DNA of 8,913 bases from an uncultured Aquincola sp. (GCA_937883885.1 CAKZXL010000187.1:1-8913); one strand, 5' to 3'. Counted from the stretch's first letter, positions 1-7,785 are shown. Notes: a model not told the origin generated them from the letters alone. Numbers and translations are program-made.

Positions 1-171
1 CACTGGCGCGGGCTGGAGCTGGAAGCGGACGGCCGGCGGCGCATGGCGGTGAACCTGCGGCTCGCCGACCCCGGCCCGATCGCGGCGCTGCCGATCGATC
101 ACTTCGACGGGCTGGACGCCTTCGACGACCTGCCACGCGACGGGCGTTGCATCCGCGATCTGTGGTTTTGA
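1..171 (+). CDS. C-terminal end of a GFA-like protein (partial)
   Basis: The first 56 codons of the window are an open frame ending in TGA; the start lies outside the left edge. The visible tail contains MAVNLRLADP, then LPIDHFDGLD, and ends in RCIRDLWF. The pattern of a VN-R-L strand followed by LP---FDG resembles the C-terminal part of the GFA (glutathione-dependent formaldehyde-activating enzyme-like) family, small zinc-binding beta proteins. The zinc-binding cysteines of that family lie in the N-terminal part, which is not visible, so the assignment rests on the tail alone. Most members of the family have no proven substrate, and a formaldehyde role should not be assumed. The gene converges on the acetate kinase gene, with 9 bases between the two stop codons, so it is not part of the minus-strand operon. 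Confidence 0.5.
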   Translation, partial: HWRGLELEADGRRRMAVNLRLADPGPIAALPIDHFDGLDAFDDLPRDGRCIRDLWF

Positions 172-174
172 GCC

Positions 175-190
175 GGGCGCTCAGGCGCCC
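175..190. terminator. GC hairpin between convergent stop codons
   Basis: GGGCGC, a four-base TCAG loop and GCGCCC form a perfect 6-bp stem that covers the intergenic bases and the kinase stop codon. It lies between two convergent genes, where a bidirectional terminator would be expected. Neither side has a run of T, so it is not a standard intrinsic terminator; it may act only as a 3' end stabiliser or be a chance palindrome in GC-rich DNA. Confidence 0.3.
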
Positions 191-1386
191 TGCGCGGCCA
201 CCAGTGCGGCTGCATGCCGCGCCGCCACCCACTCCTCGTTGGTCGGCTCCACTGCCACGCGCACGCGGCTGTCGGGGGTGGAGATGACCGGGGCATGTGC
301 CGCGTTGGCTGCTTCGTCCAACGCCAGCCCCAGCCAGCCCAGCGCCTGCACGATGCGCTGGCGCAGCACCGCGCTGTGCTCGCCGATGCCGGCGGTGAAC
401 ACCAGCAGATCGAGGCCGCCCATCACCGCCACCAGCGCGCCGGCTTCGCGCACGATGCGGCGCACGTAGAGGTCAAGTGCCAGCGCGGCGCGGGGCTCAT
501 CGGCCTCGTGCGCCAGCAGCACCCGCGGGTCGGCCGACAGGCCCGAGACGCCGAGCAGCCCGCTGTCGTGGTACAGCACCTGGCCCACCTGCTGCAGCGT
601 CAGGTGCTCGATCTCCATCAGGTACAGCACCGCGCCGGGGTCGAGTGCGCCGGTGCGGGTGCCCATCATCAGCCCGTCGAGCGCCGAAAAGCCCATGGTG
701 GTGGCCACGCTGCGCAGGCCCTGCATCGCGCACAGGCTGGCGCCCGAGCCCAGGTGGGCCACCAGCGTGCGGCCTTGCGCCAACGCGCCGTGCCGCTCGG
801 CCAGCGCCACCGCCATGTATTCGTACGACAGGCCATGGAAGCCATAGCGGCGCAGGCCGCGTTCATAGGCCGCATAAGGCAGCGGCAGCAGCTGCTCGAC
901 CATCGGCAGCGTGTGGTGGAAGCCGGTGTCGAAGCAGGCCACCTGCGGCAGGTCGGGCCGCTCGCGCAGCAGGATCTCGATGGCTTCCAGCGCAAAGGGC
1001 TGGTGCAGCGGGGCCAGCGGAATCAGGCCCTTCAATTCGGCCAGCAGCGCCGCGTCCACCCGCTGCGGCGCGAAGTGCCGCGGCCCGCCATGCACCACGC
1101 GGTGCGCCACCGCGGCGATGGGGCGGCCGGCCAGCCAGCGCAGCACTTCGGTGCGGATGACGGCCAGCGCGGCCGCATAAGGATGGGCCGCGTCCAGCTG
1201 CAGCGGGCGGGGCGGGCTGCCGTCGCCCAAGTCCAGCGTGGCCTTCGGCCCGCCGATGCCTTGCACCTGGCCGCGCCAGGCGGCCTGCCGCGGCGGCTCG
1301 CCGCCCTTGGCGGGCATGGTGAACAAGCCGAACTTGATGCTGGACGAGCCGCAGTTCAGCACCACGATGTAGCCGGACGCGCTCAT
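181..1386 (-). CDS. ackA: Acetate kinase family protein (acetate/propionate/butyrate kinase)
   Basis: A 401-residue cytoplasmic kinase, the usual family length, which interconverts acyl-phosphate plus ADP with carboxylate plus ATP. Family landmarks in order: VLNCGSSSIKFGLF at 9-22, HRVVHGG at 95-101, LAPLHQP at 124-130, FDTGFHHT at 152-159, RRYGFHG at 179-185, HLGSGAS at 211-217, LMMGTRTGALDP at 239-250, TAGIGEHS at 331-338 and PTNEEW at 381-386. Compared with the Methanosarcina thermophila enzyme, the catalytic residues seem kept (N11, R96, D153, H184, R244, E384). Two conserved positions differ: Tyr188 where GTSH has His, and Ser214 where LGNG has Asn. The start at 1386 has a good AGGAG nine bases upstream, and its ATG overlaps the upstream stop in an ATGA, so it is probably translationally coupled to the MaoC-Pta gene. 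That neighbour supplies acyl-phosphate, giving the classical Pta-Ack pair. Acetate is the default substrate; propionate or butyrate cannot be excluded. Confidence 0.93.
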   Translation of the reverse strand: MSASGYIVVLNCGSSSIKFGLFTMPAKGGEPPRQAAWRGQVQGIGGPKATLDLGDGSPPRPLQLDAAHPYAAALAVIRTEVLRWLAGRPIAAVAHRVVHGGPRHFAPQRVDAALLAELKGLIPLAPLHQPFALEAIEILLRERPDLPQVACFDTGFHHTLPMVEQLLPLPYAAYERGLRRYGFHGLSYEYMAVALAERHGALAQGRTLVAHLGSGASLCAMQGLRSVATTMGFSALDGLMMGTRTGALDPGAVLYLMEIEHLTLQQVGQVLYHDSGLLGVSGLSADPRVLLAHEADEPRAALALDLYVRRIVREAGALVAVMGGLDLLVFTAGIGEHSAVLRQRIVQALGWLGLALDEAANAAHAPVISTPDSRVRVAVEPTNEEWVAARHAAALVAAQGA

Positions 1387-2801
1387 GGCGGGTTGCTCCT
1401 GAAATGGTGGGCCAGCAGCACCGCGATGGCGCAGGAGGCGATGCGGGTCTCCCGGCTGTCGGCGCGGCTGGTGAGCACGATGGGCAGCCTGGCGCCCAGC
1501 ACGATGCCGGCGCTGGCCGCATCGCCCAGGTACTCCAGCTGCTTGGCCAGCATGTTGCCGCTTTCCAGGTCGGGCACCACCAGCACGTCGGCCTGGCCGG
1601 CCACCGGCGAGACGATGCCCTTGGTGCGCGCTGCCGCCACCGACACCGCGTTGTCGAAGGCCAGCGGCCCGTCGAGCACGCCGCCGGTGATCTGCCCGCG
1701 GTCGGCCATCTTGCACAGCGCGGCGGCGTCCAGCGTGGCGGGCATCGCGGTGTTCACGGTTTCCACCGCGGCCAGGATGGCCACCCGCGGCTCGGCCACG
1801 CCGATGGCATGCGCCAGCGTGATGGCGTTGCGCACGATGTCGGCCTTGTGTTCCAGCGTGGGCGCGATGTTGATCGCCGCGTCGGTGATGATGAAGGGCC
1901 GCGGATAGGCCGGCGTTTGCATCACGAAGCAGTGCGACAGCCGGCGCTTGGTGCGCAGGCCGGCTTCGGGCTGCAGCACCGCGCTCATCAGCTCGTCGGT
2001 GTGCAGGCTGCCTTTCATCAAGGCCTGCACCTGGCCGCCAGCGGCCAGCTCCGCGGCGCGGGCGGCCGCGGCATGGCTGTGGGGCACGTCTTCCAGCGGC
2101 ACGCCTTGCAGGCTGAGCCCCGCTTCGGCGGCCACGGCTTCGATGCGGGCGCGCGGGCCCACCAGCACCGGCTCGATCAGGCCGGCGGCGCGCGCATCCA
2201 GCGCGCCGCCGAGGCTGAGCACGTCGCAGGGGTGCACCACCGCCACGCGGATGGGACCCAGGGGCAGCACCTGCTGCAGCAGCCGCGGCAGGCCGTTGGC
2301 GGCCAGCAGCCGCACTTCGGGCAGCGTGGCAGCGGGCCGCTCGATGCGCTGCTGCGGCGCCAGCACCGTGGCCTCGCCGTCGATCACGGTGCTGCCCTGC
2401 TGGTTCACGCAAGTGCAGGCCAGGGTCACCCGCCGGTGCACCGGTTCCTTGTCGGTCACGGTCACCCGCACGGTCAGGCGGTCGCCCACGCGCACGGGGG
2501 CATGGAACTTCAGCGTCTGGCCCAGGTACACCGTGCCGGGGCCGGGCAGGCGCGTGCCCAGCACCGCGGAGATGAGCGCCGCGCCCCACATGCCATGGGC
2601 GATGACGCCATGGAACTGGGTGGAAGCGGCATATTCGGCGTCCAGGTGTGCGGGGTTCACGTCGCCCGACATCACCGCGAACAGCTGGATGTCCTCGGCG
2701 CTGAGCTGGCGCTCGATCTGAGCGCTGTCGCCCACGGCCAGTTCGTCGTAGGTGCGGTTGCGCAGCAGCGTGGGCGGTGGTGGGGTGGGGCTGTGGGTCA
2801 T
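1383..2801 (-). CDS. Bifunctional MaoC-type enoyl-CoA hydratase / phosphate acyltransferase
   Basis: A 472-residue fusion. Residues about 15-145 form a MaoC/hot-dog hydratase domain: MSGDVNPAHLD at 44-54 carries the Asp47 and His52 expected for (R)-specific enoyl-CoA hydratases such as PhaJ, followed by IAHGMWGAALISAVLG and the YLGQTLKFHAPVRVGD strand. Residues about 160-470 form a Pta/Ptb phosphotransacylase domain: LMKGSLHTDELM at 261-272, ITDAAINIAP at 305-314, VPDLESGNMLAKQLEYLG at 409-426 and the TSRADS loop at 444-449 that carries the conserved Ser-Arg. It should transfer acyl groups from CoA to phosphate, feeding the kinase encoded next; the hydratase would interconvert enoyl- and (R)-3-hydroxyacyl-CoA. 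Fusions of this layout are known and commonly sit beside ackA. The acyl chain is not settled: the domain looks as Ptb-like as Pta-like. The ATG at 2801 has no visible Shine-Dalgarno. An in-frame GTG at 2828 would add nine residues and overlap the permease stop as GTGA, so it is a real alternative start. Confidence 0.9.
   Translation of the reverse strand: MTHSPTPPPPTLLRNRTYDELAVGDSAQIERQLSAEDIQLFAVMSGDVNPAHLDAEYAASTQFHGVIAHGMWGAALISAVLGTRLPGPGTVYLGQTLKFHAPVRVGDRLTVRVTVTDKEPVHRRVTLACTCVNQQGSTVIDGEATVLAPQQRIERPAATLPEVRLLAANGLPRLLQQVLPLGPIRVAVVHPCDVLSLGGALDARAAGLIEPVLVGPRARIEAVAAEAGLSLQGVPLEDVPHSHAAAARAAELAAGGQVQALMKGSLHTDELMSAVLQPEAGLRTKRRLSHCFVMQTPAYPRPFIITDAAINIAPTLEHKADIVRNAITLAHAIGVAEPRVAILAAVETVNTAMPATLDAAALCKMADRGQITGGVLDGPLAFDNAVSVAAARTKGIVSPVAGQADVLVVPDLESGNMLAKQLEYLGDAASAGIVLGARLPIVLTSRADSRETRIASCAIAVLLAHHFRSNPP
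1396..1400 (-). promoter_or_regulatory. Shine-Dalgarno site of ackA
   Basis: AGGAG on the minus strand, nine bases before the ATG at 1386, inside the end of the MaoC-Pta gene. It is the clearest ribosome binding site in the window and decides the kinase start. It suggests that the last gene of the run is translated strongly in its own right as well as by coupling. Confidence 0.75.
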
Positions 2802-2824
2802 GGCGATGAAGGGGAAGTAGGGCG

Positions 2825-3970
2825 TCACGCCATCTGCGCCAGCGTGCTGCGAAAGCGCCGCAACGACAGGCTGAACAGCAGCGCGCCGATGAAGGCCAGG
2901 GCCAGGAACTGCGGCCACACCACCGCCAGCCCCGCGCCGCGGAACAGGATGGCCTGGCCCAGCTGCACGAAGTGGGTGGTGGGCGCGGCCAGCATCACGT
3001 TTTGCACCAGCGTGGGCATGCTTTCACGCGGCGTCTGGCCGCCCGAGAGCATTTGCAGCGGCAGGATGGTGATGACCAGCAGCATGCCGAACTGCGGCAT
3101 GTTGCGTGCCACCGTGGCCATGAAGATGCCCATGGACGTGGTGGCGAACAGGCTCAAGGCGGCCCCGGTGAAGAACAGCGGCAGCGAGCCCGCCACGGGC
3201 ACCTGCAGCACGCCGCGCACCACCAGGCTGATGGACAGCCAGGCCGCCAGCAGCACCACCAGGCCCATGGACCACACCTTGGCCAGCATGATCTGCGCCG
3301 GCGTCACCGGCATCACCAGCAGGTGTTCCACCGTGCCGTGCTCACGCTCGCGGATCAGCGCCGCGCCGGTGAGCACGATGGCCAGCATGGTGATGTAGTT
3401 GATCAGCTCCACCAGGCTGCCGAACCACGCGCGGCTGAGCGAAGGGTTGAAGCGCGAGCGCAGCACCAGGTCCACCGGCGGCGTGGCGCTGCCGCGGTAG
3501 CGCTGCGCGAACTCGGCCACCTCGGCCAGCACGATCTGCTGCACATAGCTGCTGCCGCTGAAGGCCTGGCTCATGCGCGTGGCGTCGACGTTGAGCTGCA
3601 GCTGCGGGCCGCGGCCGGCCAGCACGTCGCGCTGGAAGTGGCGCGGTATCACCAGCGTGAAGGTGTAGTCGCCCGCGTCCATGCCGGCATCCATCTGCGG
3701 CCAGCCGATCATCACCGGCGGGCTGAACAGCGGCGGGTAGAACGCGCTGGTGATGCGCTGCGACAGCGGCGACCGGTCTTCATCGACGATGGCGATGGCC
3801 GCGTTGTTCAGCGTCTCGGGCTGCACCCGAGCAGCGTTGTAGATGCCCAGCGTGAACACATAGCCGATGAGCACCAGCATCACCGGGTCGCGCCACAGGC
3901 TCCACAGCTCCTTGATGCCCAGGCGCCAGGTGTTGGCGATGACGTGGCGCATGGGGTCAAGCTCTTGCAT
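2825..3970 (-). CDS. yhhJ: ABC-2 type permease, YhhJ-like
   Basis: A 381-residue inner membrane protein of the ABC-2 (ABC2_membrane_3) type. One hydrophobic segment lies near the N terminus (about 29-46), followed by a large extracytoplasmic domain (about 50-180), then about five C-terminal segments near 184-206, 227-252, 262-287, 293-310 and 345-370. RERE followed by GTVEHLLVMPVTPAQIMLAK (207-231) is the cytoplasmic coupling segment typical of these permeases. It has no ATPase domain of its own and probably pairs with the membrane half of the RbbA protein encoded just upstream, as in the E. coli yhiI-rbbA-yhhJ locus. Start choice is open: the ATG at 3970 lies 4 bases after the rbbA stop behind AAGAAG, while an in-frame ATG at 3952 (residue 7) has AAGAG at the same 9-base spacing. 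The transported substrate is unknown. Confidence 0.88.
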   Translation of the reverse strand: MQELDPMRHVIANTWRLGIKELWSLWRDPVMLVLIGYVFTLGIYNAARVQPETLNNAAIAIVDEDRSPLSQRITSAFYPPLFSPPVMIGWPQMDAGMDAGDYTFTLVIPRHFQRDVLAGRGPQLQLNVDATRMSQAFSGSSYVQQIVLAEVAEFAQRYRGSATPPVDLVLRSRFNPSLSRAWFGSLVELINYITMLAIVLTGAALIREREHGTVEHLLVMPVTPAQIMLAKVWSMGLVVLLAAWLSISLVVRGVLQVPVAGSLPLFFTGAALSLFATTSMGIFMATVARNMPQFGMLLVITILPLQMLSGGQTPRESMPTLVQNVMLAAPTTHFVQLGQAILFRGAGLAVVWPQFLALAFIGALLFSLSLRRFRSTLAQMA

Positions 3971-3986
3971 GGGGTCAGGCTTCTTG
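3950..3986 (-). repeat. Tandem duplication of the yhhJ translation start region
   Basis: Two adjacent near-identical units on the minus strand: CAAGAAGCCTGACCCCATG (3986-3968) and CAAGAGCTTGACCCCATG (3967-3950). Each holds a purine-rich SD-like element, a TGA and an ATG at matching spacing. The first TGA ends rbbA; the second lies 18 bases further on in the same frame. The two ATGs are in frame with each other and give yhhJ two starts six codons apart. Confidence 0.8.
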
Positions 3987-6713
3987 TTTGCGCAGCAGCG
4001 CGATGGCCGCGCCGAGGATCACCGGGACGGCGAGCGCCATGCTGGTCAGCGCATGCTGCAGATCAGCCGCGCCCAGCGCCTTGCTGAACACGCCGCGGCT
4101 GAGGTTGATCATGTGCGAAGCGGGGTACAACTCGCCCACCACACGGGCGCCGCCCTGCAGCGAAGACACCGGGTCGAGCAGCCCCGCGAACTGCGTGGCC
4201 GGCACGATGGTGCCGATCATGGTGATGAACAGCGCCGCGATCTGGCTGCGGGTGACGCTGGAAGCCAGCAAGCCCATGCCGGTGGAGCACAGGCTGAACA
4301 GCAGCGCCCCCAGCGCCAGCGTGGCAAAGCTGCCGGTGATGGGCACCCGGAACACCAGCACGGCCATCAAGCTCATCAGCAGGAAGTTCAGCATCGCCAG
4401 CGCCACGTAGGGCAGCTGCTTGCCCAGCAGGAATTCGGTGCGCGTCACCGGCGTCACGTACAGGTTGAGGATGGAGCCGGTCTCCTTCTCGCGCACCACC
4501 GCCAGCGCGGTGAGCATGGCCGGCAGCATCAACAGCAGCAGCGGCATGGTGGCCGGCACCATGGCCGGCAGGCTGCGCACGTCGGGGTTGTAGCGAAAAC
4601 GCGTTTGCACGCCCGGCTGGCCGCCGGCGCTGCCCGTCTGCTCGGCCAGCCAATGCTGGTGAATGCCTTGTACATAACCGCGGGCGGTCTCGGCCCGCTG
4701 CGGCATCGCGCCGTCGATCCAGGCGCCCAGCTGCACCGGCTGGCCGCGCAGCACCTGGCGCTCGAAGCCGGGGGGTATTTCCAGCGCCAACGACAGCTCG
4801 CCGCTGCGCATGCGGCGGTCCACGTCGGCATCGTCGGTGATGGGCGGCTGCTCGCTGAAATAGCGCGAGCCCGACAGCGCCAGCCGGTAGCTCTGGCTCA
4901 GCGTCGACTGGTCGCGGTCGAGCACCGCATAGCGCAGGTGCTCCACGTCCAGGTTGATGCCGTAGCCGATCACCGCCATCAGGATCAAGGAGCCGGCCAG
5001 CGCCAGCGTGCCGCGCACCGGGTCGCGCCGCAGCTCCAGCGCCTCGCGCCACAGGTAGCTCAGCAGCCGTTGCAGGCTGAAGCGGCGGTGGCGCAGCGGC
5101 GCCGCGGGCGTGCCCGCCTGCGCCACGACCGGCGCCGGGCTTGCTTGGCCGCCCTCGGCAGGGCCTGGCTGCTCGGCCTCCTTCAGATAGCCGATGAAGG
5201 CTTCTTCCAGCGTGGCCGCGCCGCGCTTGGCCACCAGGCGGGCCGGTGCATCGCTGTCCAGCACGCGGCCGGCATGCATCATCGACATGCGGTCGCAGCG
5301 CTCGGCCTCGTTCATGAAGTGGGTGGAGATGAAGATGGTCACCCGGTCGCGGCGCGACAGCTCCACCAGCAGCCGCCAGAAGCCATCACGTGCCACCGGG
5401 TCCACGCCCGAGGTGGGCTCGTCCAGGATCAGCAGCTCGGGCCGGTGCACCATGGCCACGGCCAGCGACAGCCGCTGCCGCATGCCCAGCGGCAGGCTTT
5501 CGGGCAGGCTGCCCCGCACCGCCTGCAGGCCGAAGCGCTCGGCCATGTCGTCCACCCGCGCCGCGATCTGGTCGGCCGGCACCTGGAACAGCTGCGCATG
5601 CAGCACCAGGTTCTGCTGCACCGTCAGCTCGCCGTACAGCGAAAACGCCTGCGACATGTAGCCCACGCGGCGGCGGGTGGCCAGGTCTTTCGGGTTCACC
5701 TCGCGGCCGAACAGCCGGGCCTGGCCTTCGCTGGCCGGCAGCAGGCCGGTCAGCATCTTCATGGTGGTGGACTTGCCGCAGCCGTTGGAGCCGAGGAAGC
5801 CGAAGATCTCGCCGCGCCGGATGCGGAAGTTCACCCGGTCCACCGCCACGAAGTCGCCGAAGCGCATGGTCAGGTTCTGCGCCTCGATGGCGATGTCGTC
5901 TTCGGCCGCCTGCAGCGGCGGGATGACCACCGGCGCATGGCCGCGCTTGCGGGCTTCGGGCAGCAGGGTGATGAAGGCCTGTTCCAGAGAAGCTGCGCCG
6001 GTGCGGGCCAGCAGCTGCGCCGGCGTGCCGGTGGCCAGCACCTGGCCGGCGTCCAGCGCCACCAGCCAGTCGAAGCGCTGGGCTTCGTCCATGTAGGCGG
6101 TGGCCACGATGACGGACATCGTTCTTCGCTCACTGCGGATGCGGGCGATCAGCTCCCAGAACTGCGCACGCGCCAGCGGATCGACGCCGGTGGTGGGCTC
6201 GTCCAGGATCAGCAGGTCGGGGTCGTGGATGAGGGCGCAGCACAGCCCCAGCTTCTGCTTCATGCCGCCCGAGAGCTTGCCGGCCGGCCGCGACAGGAAG
6301 GGGTGCAGTCCGGTGGCCGCGGTCAGGCCATCGATGCGGCGGCGCCGCTCGGCCGCGTCATGGCCAAACAGGCGGGCGAAGAACTGCAGGTTCTCTTCCA
6401 CCGACAGTGTGGGGTAGAGGTTGCGCCCCAGGCCCTGCGGCATGTAGGCGATGCGCGGGCCGATGGCCTCACGGTGCGCGGCATCGGCGATGTCGCCGCC
6501 CAGCACCTGCACTTGGCCGGCCTGCACCCGGCGCGCGCCGGCCGCCAGCGACAGCAGGCTGGACTTGCCCACGCCGTCAGGGCCGATCAGGCCCACCATG
6601 CAGCCTGCCGGCAGGTCGAGCGTGAGGTCGGCCAGCGCCTGCGTGCTGCCGTAGCGCTGCTGCACGCGCTGCAGCCGCACCACCGGCACGGCGGTGGCGG
6701 CGTTGCCGGTCAC
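3975..6713 (-). CDS. rbbA: RbbA-type protein: two ABC ATPase domains fused to an ABC-2 permease
   Basis: A 912-residue protein matching the length and layout of E. coli RbbA. ATPase domain 1 (about 10-240): Walker A GPDGVGKS 44-51, Q93, signature LSGGM 147-151, Walker B ending DE 171-172, but Ala206 where the switch His is expected (ATAYMDEA). ATPase domain 2 (about 276-500): Walker [10 protein letters not shown] 308-316, Q355, weak signature LPLGM 407-411, Walker B DE 431-432, switch His465. A Pro/Ala-rich linker (512-545) leads to a membrane half with a segment near 568-586, an extracytoplasmic domain to about 715, and about five more segments near 716-740, 764-788, 793-818, 825-845 and 888-907. 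[20 protein letters not shown] (741-760) is the coupling segment. The start is GTG, overlapping the upstream adaptor stop as GTGA, with no clear Shine-Dalgarno. RbbA of E. coli has been reported as ribosome-associated; here the position between adaptor and permease genes favours an export pump with YhhJ. Confidence 0.92.
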   Translation of the reverse strand: MTGNAATAVPVVRLQRVQQRYGSTQALADLTLDLPAGCMVGLIGPDGVGKSSLLSLAAGARRVQAGQVQVLGGDIADAAHREAIGPRIAYMPQGLGRNLYPTLSVEENLQFFARLFGHDAAERRRRIDGLTAATGLHPFLSRPAGKLSGGMKQKLGLCCALIHDPDLLILDEPTTGVDPLARAQFWELIARIRSERRTMSVIVATAYMDEAQRFDWLVALDAGQVLATGTPAQLLARTGAASLEQAFITLLPEARKRGHAPVVIPPLQAAEDDIAIEAQNLTMRFGDFVAVDRVNFRIRRGEIFGFLGSNGCGKSTTMKMLTGLLPASEGQARLFGREVNPKDLATRRRVGYMSQAFSLYGELTVQQNLVLHAQLFQVPADQIAARVDDMAERFGLQAVRGSLPESLPLGMRQRLSLAVAMVHRPELLILDEPTSGVDPVARDGFWRLLVELSRRDRVTIFISTHFMNEAERCDRMSMMHAGRVLDSDAPARLVAKRGAATLEEAFIGYLKEAEQPGPAEGGQASPAPVVAQAGTPAAPLRHRRFSLQRLLSYLWREALELRRDPVRGTLALAGSLILMAVIGYGINLDVEHLRYAVLDRDQSTLSQSYRLALSGSRYFSEQPPITDDADVDRRMRSGELSLALEIPPGFERQVLRGQPVQLGAWIDGAMPQRAETARGYVQGIHQHWLAEQTGSAGGQPGVQTRFRYNPDVRSLPAMVPATMPLLLLMLPAMLTALAVVREKETGSILNLYVTPVTRTEFLLGKQLPYVALAMLNFLLMSLMAVLVFRVPITGSFATLALGALLFSLCSTGMGLLASSVTRSQIAALFITMIGTIVPATQFAGLLDPVSSLQGGARVVGELYPASHMINLSRGVFSKALGAADLQHALTSMALAVPVILGAAIALLRKQEA
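5079..5180 (-). other. Low-complexity linker in the RbbA protein
   Basis: Residues about 512-545 are rich in Pro, Ala, Gly and Gln and end in a basic patch (RHRR at 541-544) just before the membrane half. This looks like a flexible hinge between the second ATPase domain and the permease; the basic patch is likely at the membrane face. Confidence 0.6.
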
Positions 6714-7780
6714 GGCTGCACCAGCCGGGCCAGGTGGGCCGGCCAGGGCTTTTGCGCATCCATGCGCACCCAGGCCATGCCGGGCAGGCCGGTCTTCACC
6801 TGGTCCAGGTGCTGCTGCAGCAACTGGCGGTCGATCTGCGCCCGCACGCGGAACATCAGCTTCTGCCGCTCGCTGGTGGTCTCCACCGTCTTGGGTGTGA
6901 ACTGCGCCTGGCTGGCGATGTACGAGACCTTGGCCGGAATCACCAGTTGCGGCGCCGCGTCCAGCACGATGCGCACCTCGGTGCCCATGGCCACGCGGCC
7001 AGCCACTTCGGTGGGCAGGAAGAAGGTCATGTACACGTCCGACAGGTCGATCAGGTTGAGCACCCGGCCGCCGCCGCCCAGCACCTCACCCGGCTGCGCC
7101 ACGCGGAACTGCACCCGCCCGTCGCGCGGGGCCTTGAGCTGGCTGTCGTCGATCTCGGCCTGGATGCGCTGCAGCGTGGCCTGCACCGCCTGCACCTGGG
7201 CCTGTGCGCTGGTGACCTGGGCTTGCGCCGCGCTGATGGCGGCCTGGGCCGAGACCACCTGGGCCTGCACCGCGGCCACCGCCGCCTCGGCGCTGCGGCT
7301 GCGGGCGCGGTCGTCGTCCAGCGTCTGGGCCGAGGTGGCGCCTTCACGCGCCAGGGTTTCCGAACGGTCCTGCCGGCGGCGCGCGGCATCGAAGTCGGCT
7401 TCGGCCCGGCGCACCTGGGCCTGCAGCGCGGCCTGGTCGGCGCGGCGCATGGCCACCTGGGCCTGGGCCGCGGCCACCGCGGTGACGGCCTGTTCACGCT
7501 GGGCCTGCGCTTCCTGCTGCTGGGCCAGCAGCGTCTGCACCTGCATGGTGGCCAGCACCTGGCCGGCCTGCACGAAGTCGCCTTCGTCCACCCGGATGTC
7601 CTGCACGCGGCCGGCCAGCTTGGTGGCCACGTCCACCTCGGTGGCCTCGATGCGGCCATTGCTGCCGATGAAGCCTTGGTCCACCGCGGCGGCCTGGTGC
7701 TGGCGCCACAGCAAGGCGGCGGCGACGGCCAGCGCCAGCAGCACGGCCGCGGGAATGAGCTTGTTCTTGGAGGGGGCCAT
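6710..7780 (-). CDS. yhiI: HlyD-type periplasmic adaptor (membrane fusion protein), YhiI-like
   Basis: A 356-residue adaptor linking an inner membrane pump to an outer membrane channel. An uncleaved N-terminal anchor spans about 9-25 after a basic start (SKNK). The first half-lipoyl motif is [19 protein letters not shown] (41-59) with [15 protein letters not shown] (65-79). A long helical hairpin covers about 82-213, rich in Ala and Gln, with the turn near 146-153 (EGATSAQT). The second half-lipoyl motif is [10 protein letters not shown] (215-224) with [20 protein letters not shown], followed by a beta-barrel region to about 330. The ATG at 7780 follows the outer membrane factor stop by 5 bases and the stop overlaps the GTG of rbbA, so the gene is tightly placed in the export operon. 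The same gene order (adaptor, RbbA, YhhJ) occurs in E. coli. The symbol is by family and position; the substrate is unknown. Confidence 0.9.
   Translation of the reverse strand: MAPSKNKLIPAAVLLALAVAAALLWRQHQAAAVDQGFIGSNGRIEATEVDVATKLAGRVQDIRVDEGDFVQAGQVLATMQVQTLLAQQQEAQAQREQAVTAVAAAQAQVAMRRADQAALQAQVRRAEADFDAARRRQDRSETLAREGATSAQTLDDDRARSRSAEAAVAAVQAQVVSAQAAISAAQAQVTSAQAQVQAVQATLQRIQAEIDDSQLKAPRDGRVQFRVAQPGEVLGGGGRVLNLIDLSDVYMTFFLPTEVAGRVAMGTEVRIVLDAAPQLVIPAKVSYIASQAQFTPKTVETTSERQKLMFRVRAQIDRQLLQQHLDQVKTGLPGMAWVRMDAQKPWPAHLARLVQP
7154..7279 (-). repeat. Six regular heptads in the adaptor coiled coil
   Basis: Residues 168-209 divide into six consecutive heptads of the form [VIL]xx[AVI]QAx ([42 protein letters not shown]). 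At DNA level this is a degenerate 21-base repeat in which GCCCAGGT-like blocks recur. It forms the descending arm of the periplasmic helical hairpin and suggests growth of the hairpin by heptad duplication. Confidence 0.7.
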
Positions 7781-7785
7781 GGTGT

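Noticed and set aside
181..2589. An 802-codon minus-strand frame that would extend the acetate kinase at its N terminus
   Set aside because: The added 400 residues are a shadow of the MaoC-Pta gene in another frame. The kinase has a clear AGGAG and ATG at 1386 and standard family length from there.
2802..2918. Extending the MaoC-Pta protein to an initiator at 2918
   Set aside because: It would overlap about 90 bases of the yhhJ coding region and the added residues do not look like the family N terminus; only the GTG at 2828 is a credible alternative to 2801.
214..3398. Long plus-strand open frames opposite ackA, MaoC-Pta and yhhJ (564 and 664 codons)
   Set aside because: They mirror the conserved minus-strand genes, have biased low-complexity composition and show no recognisable motif.
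4549..4572. Short ATGGCCGGC-like repeat
   Set aside because: It encodes Pro-Ala-Met repeats in a membrane-entry segment of RbbA (PAMVPATMP) and is explained by coding sequence.
6710..6713. Possible frameshift between adaptor and rbbA
   Set aside because: The GTGA overlap is a normal start-stop coupling; both proteins are full length for their families.
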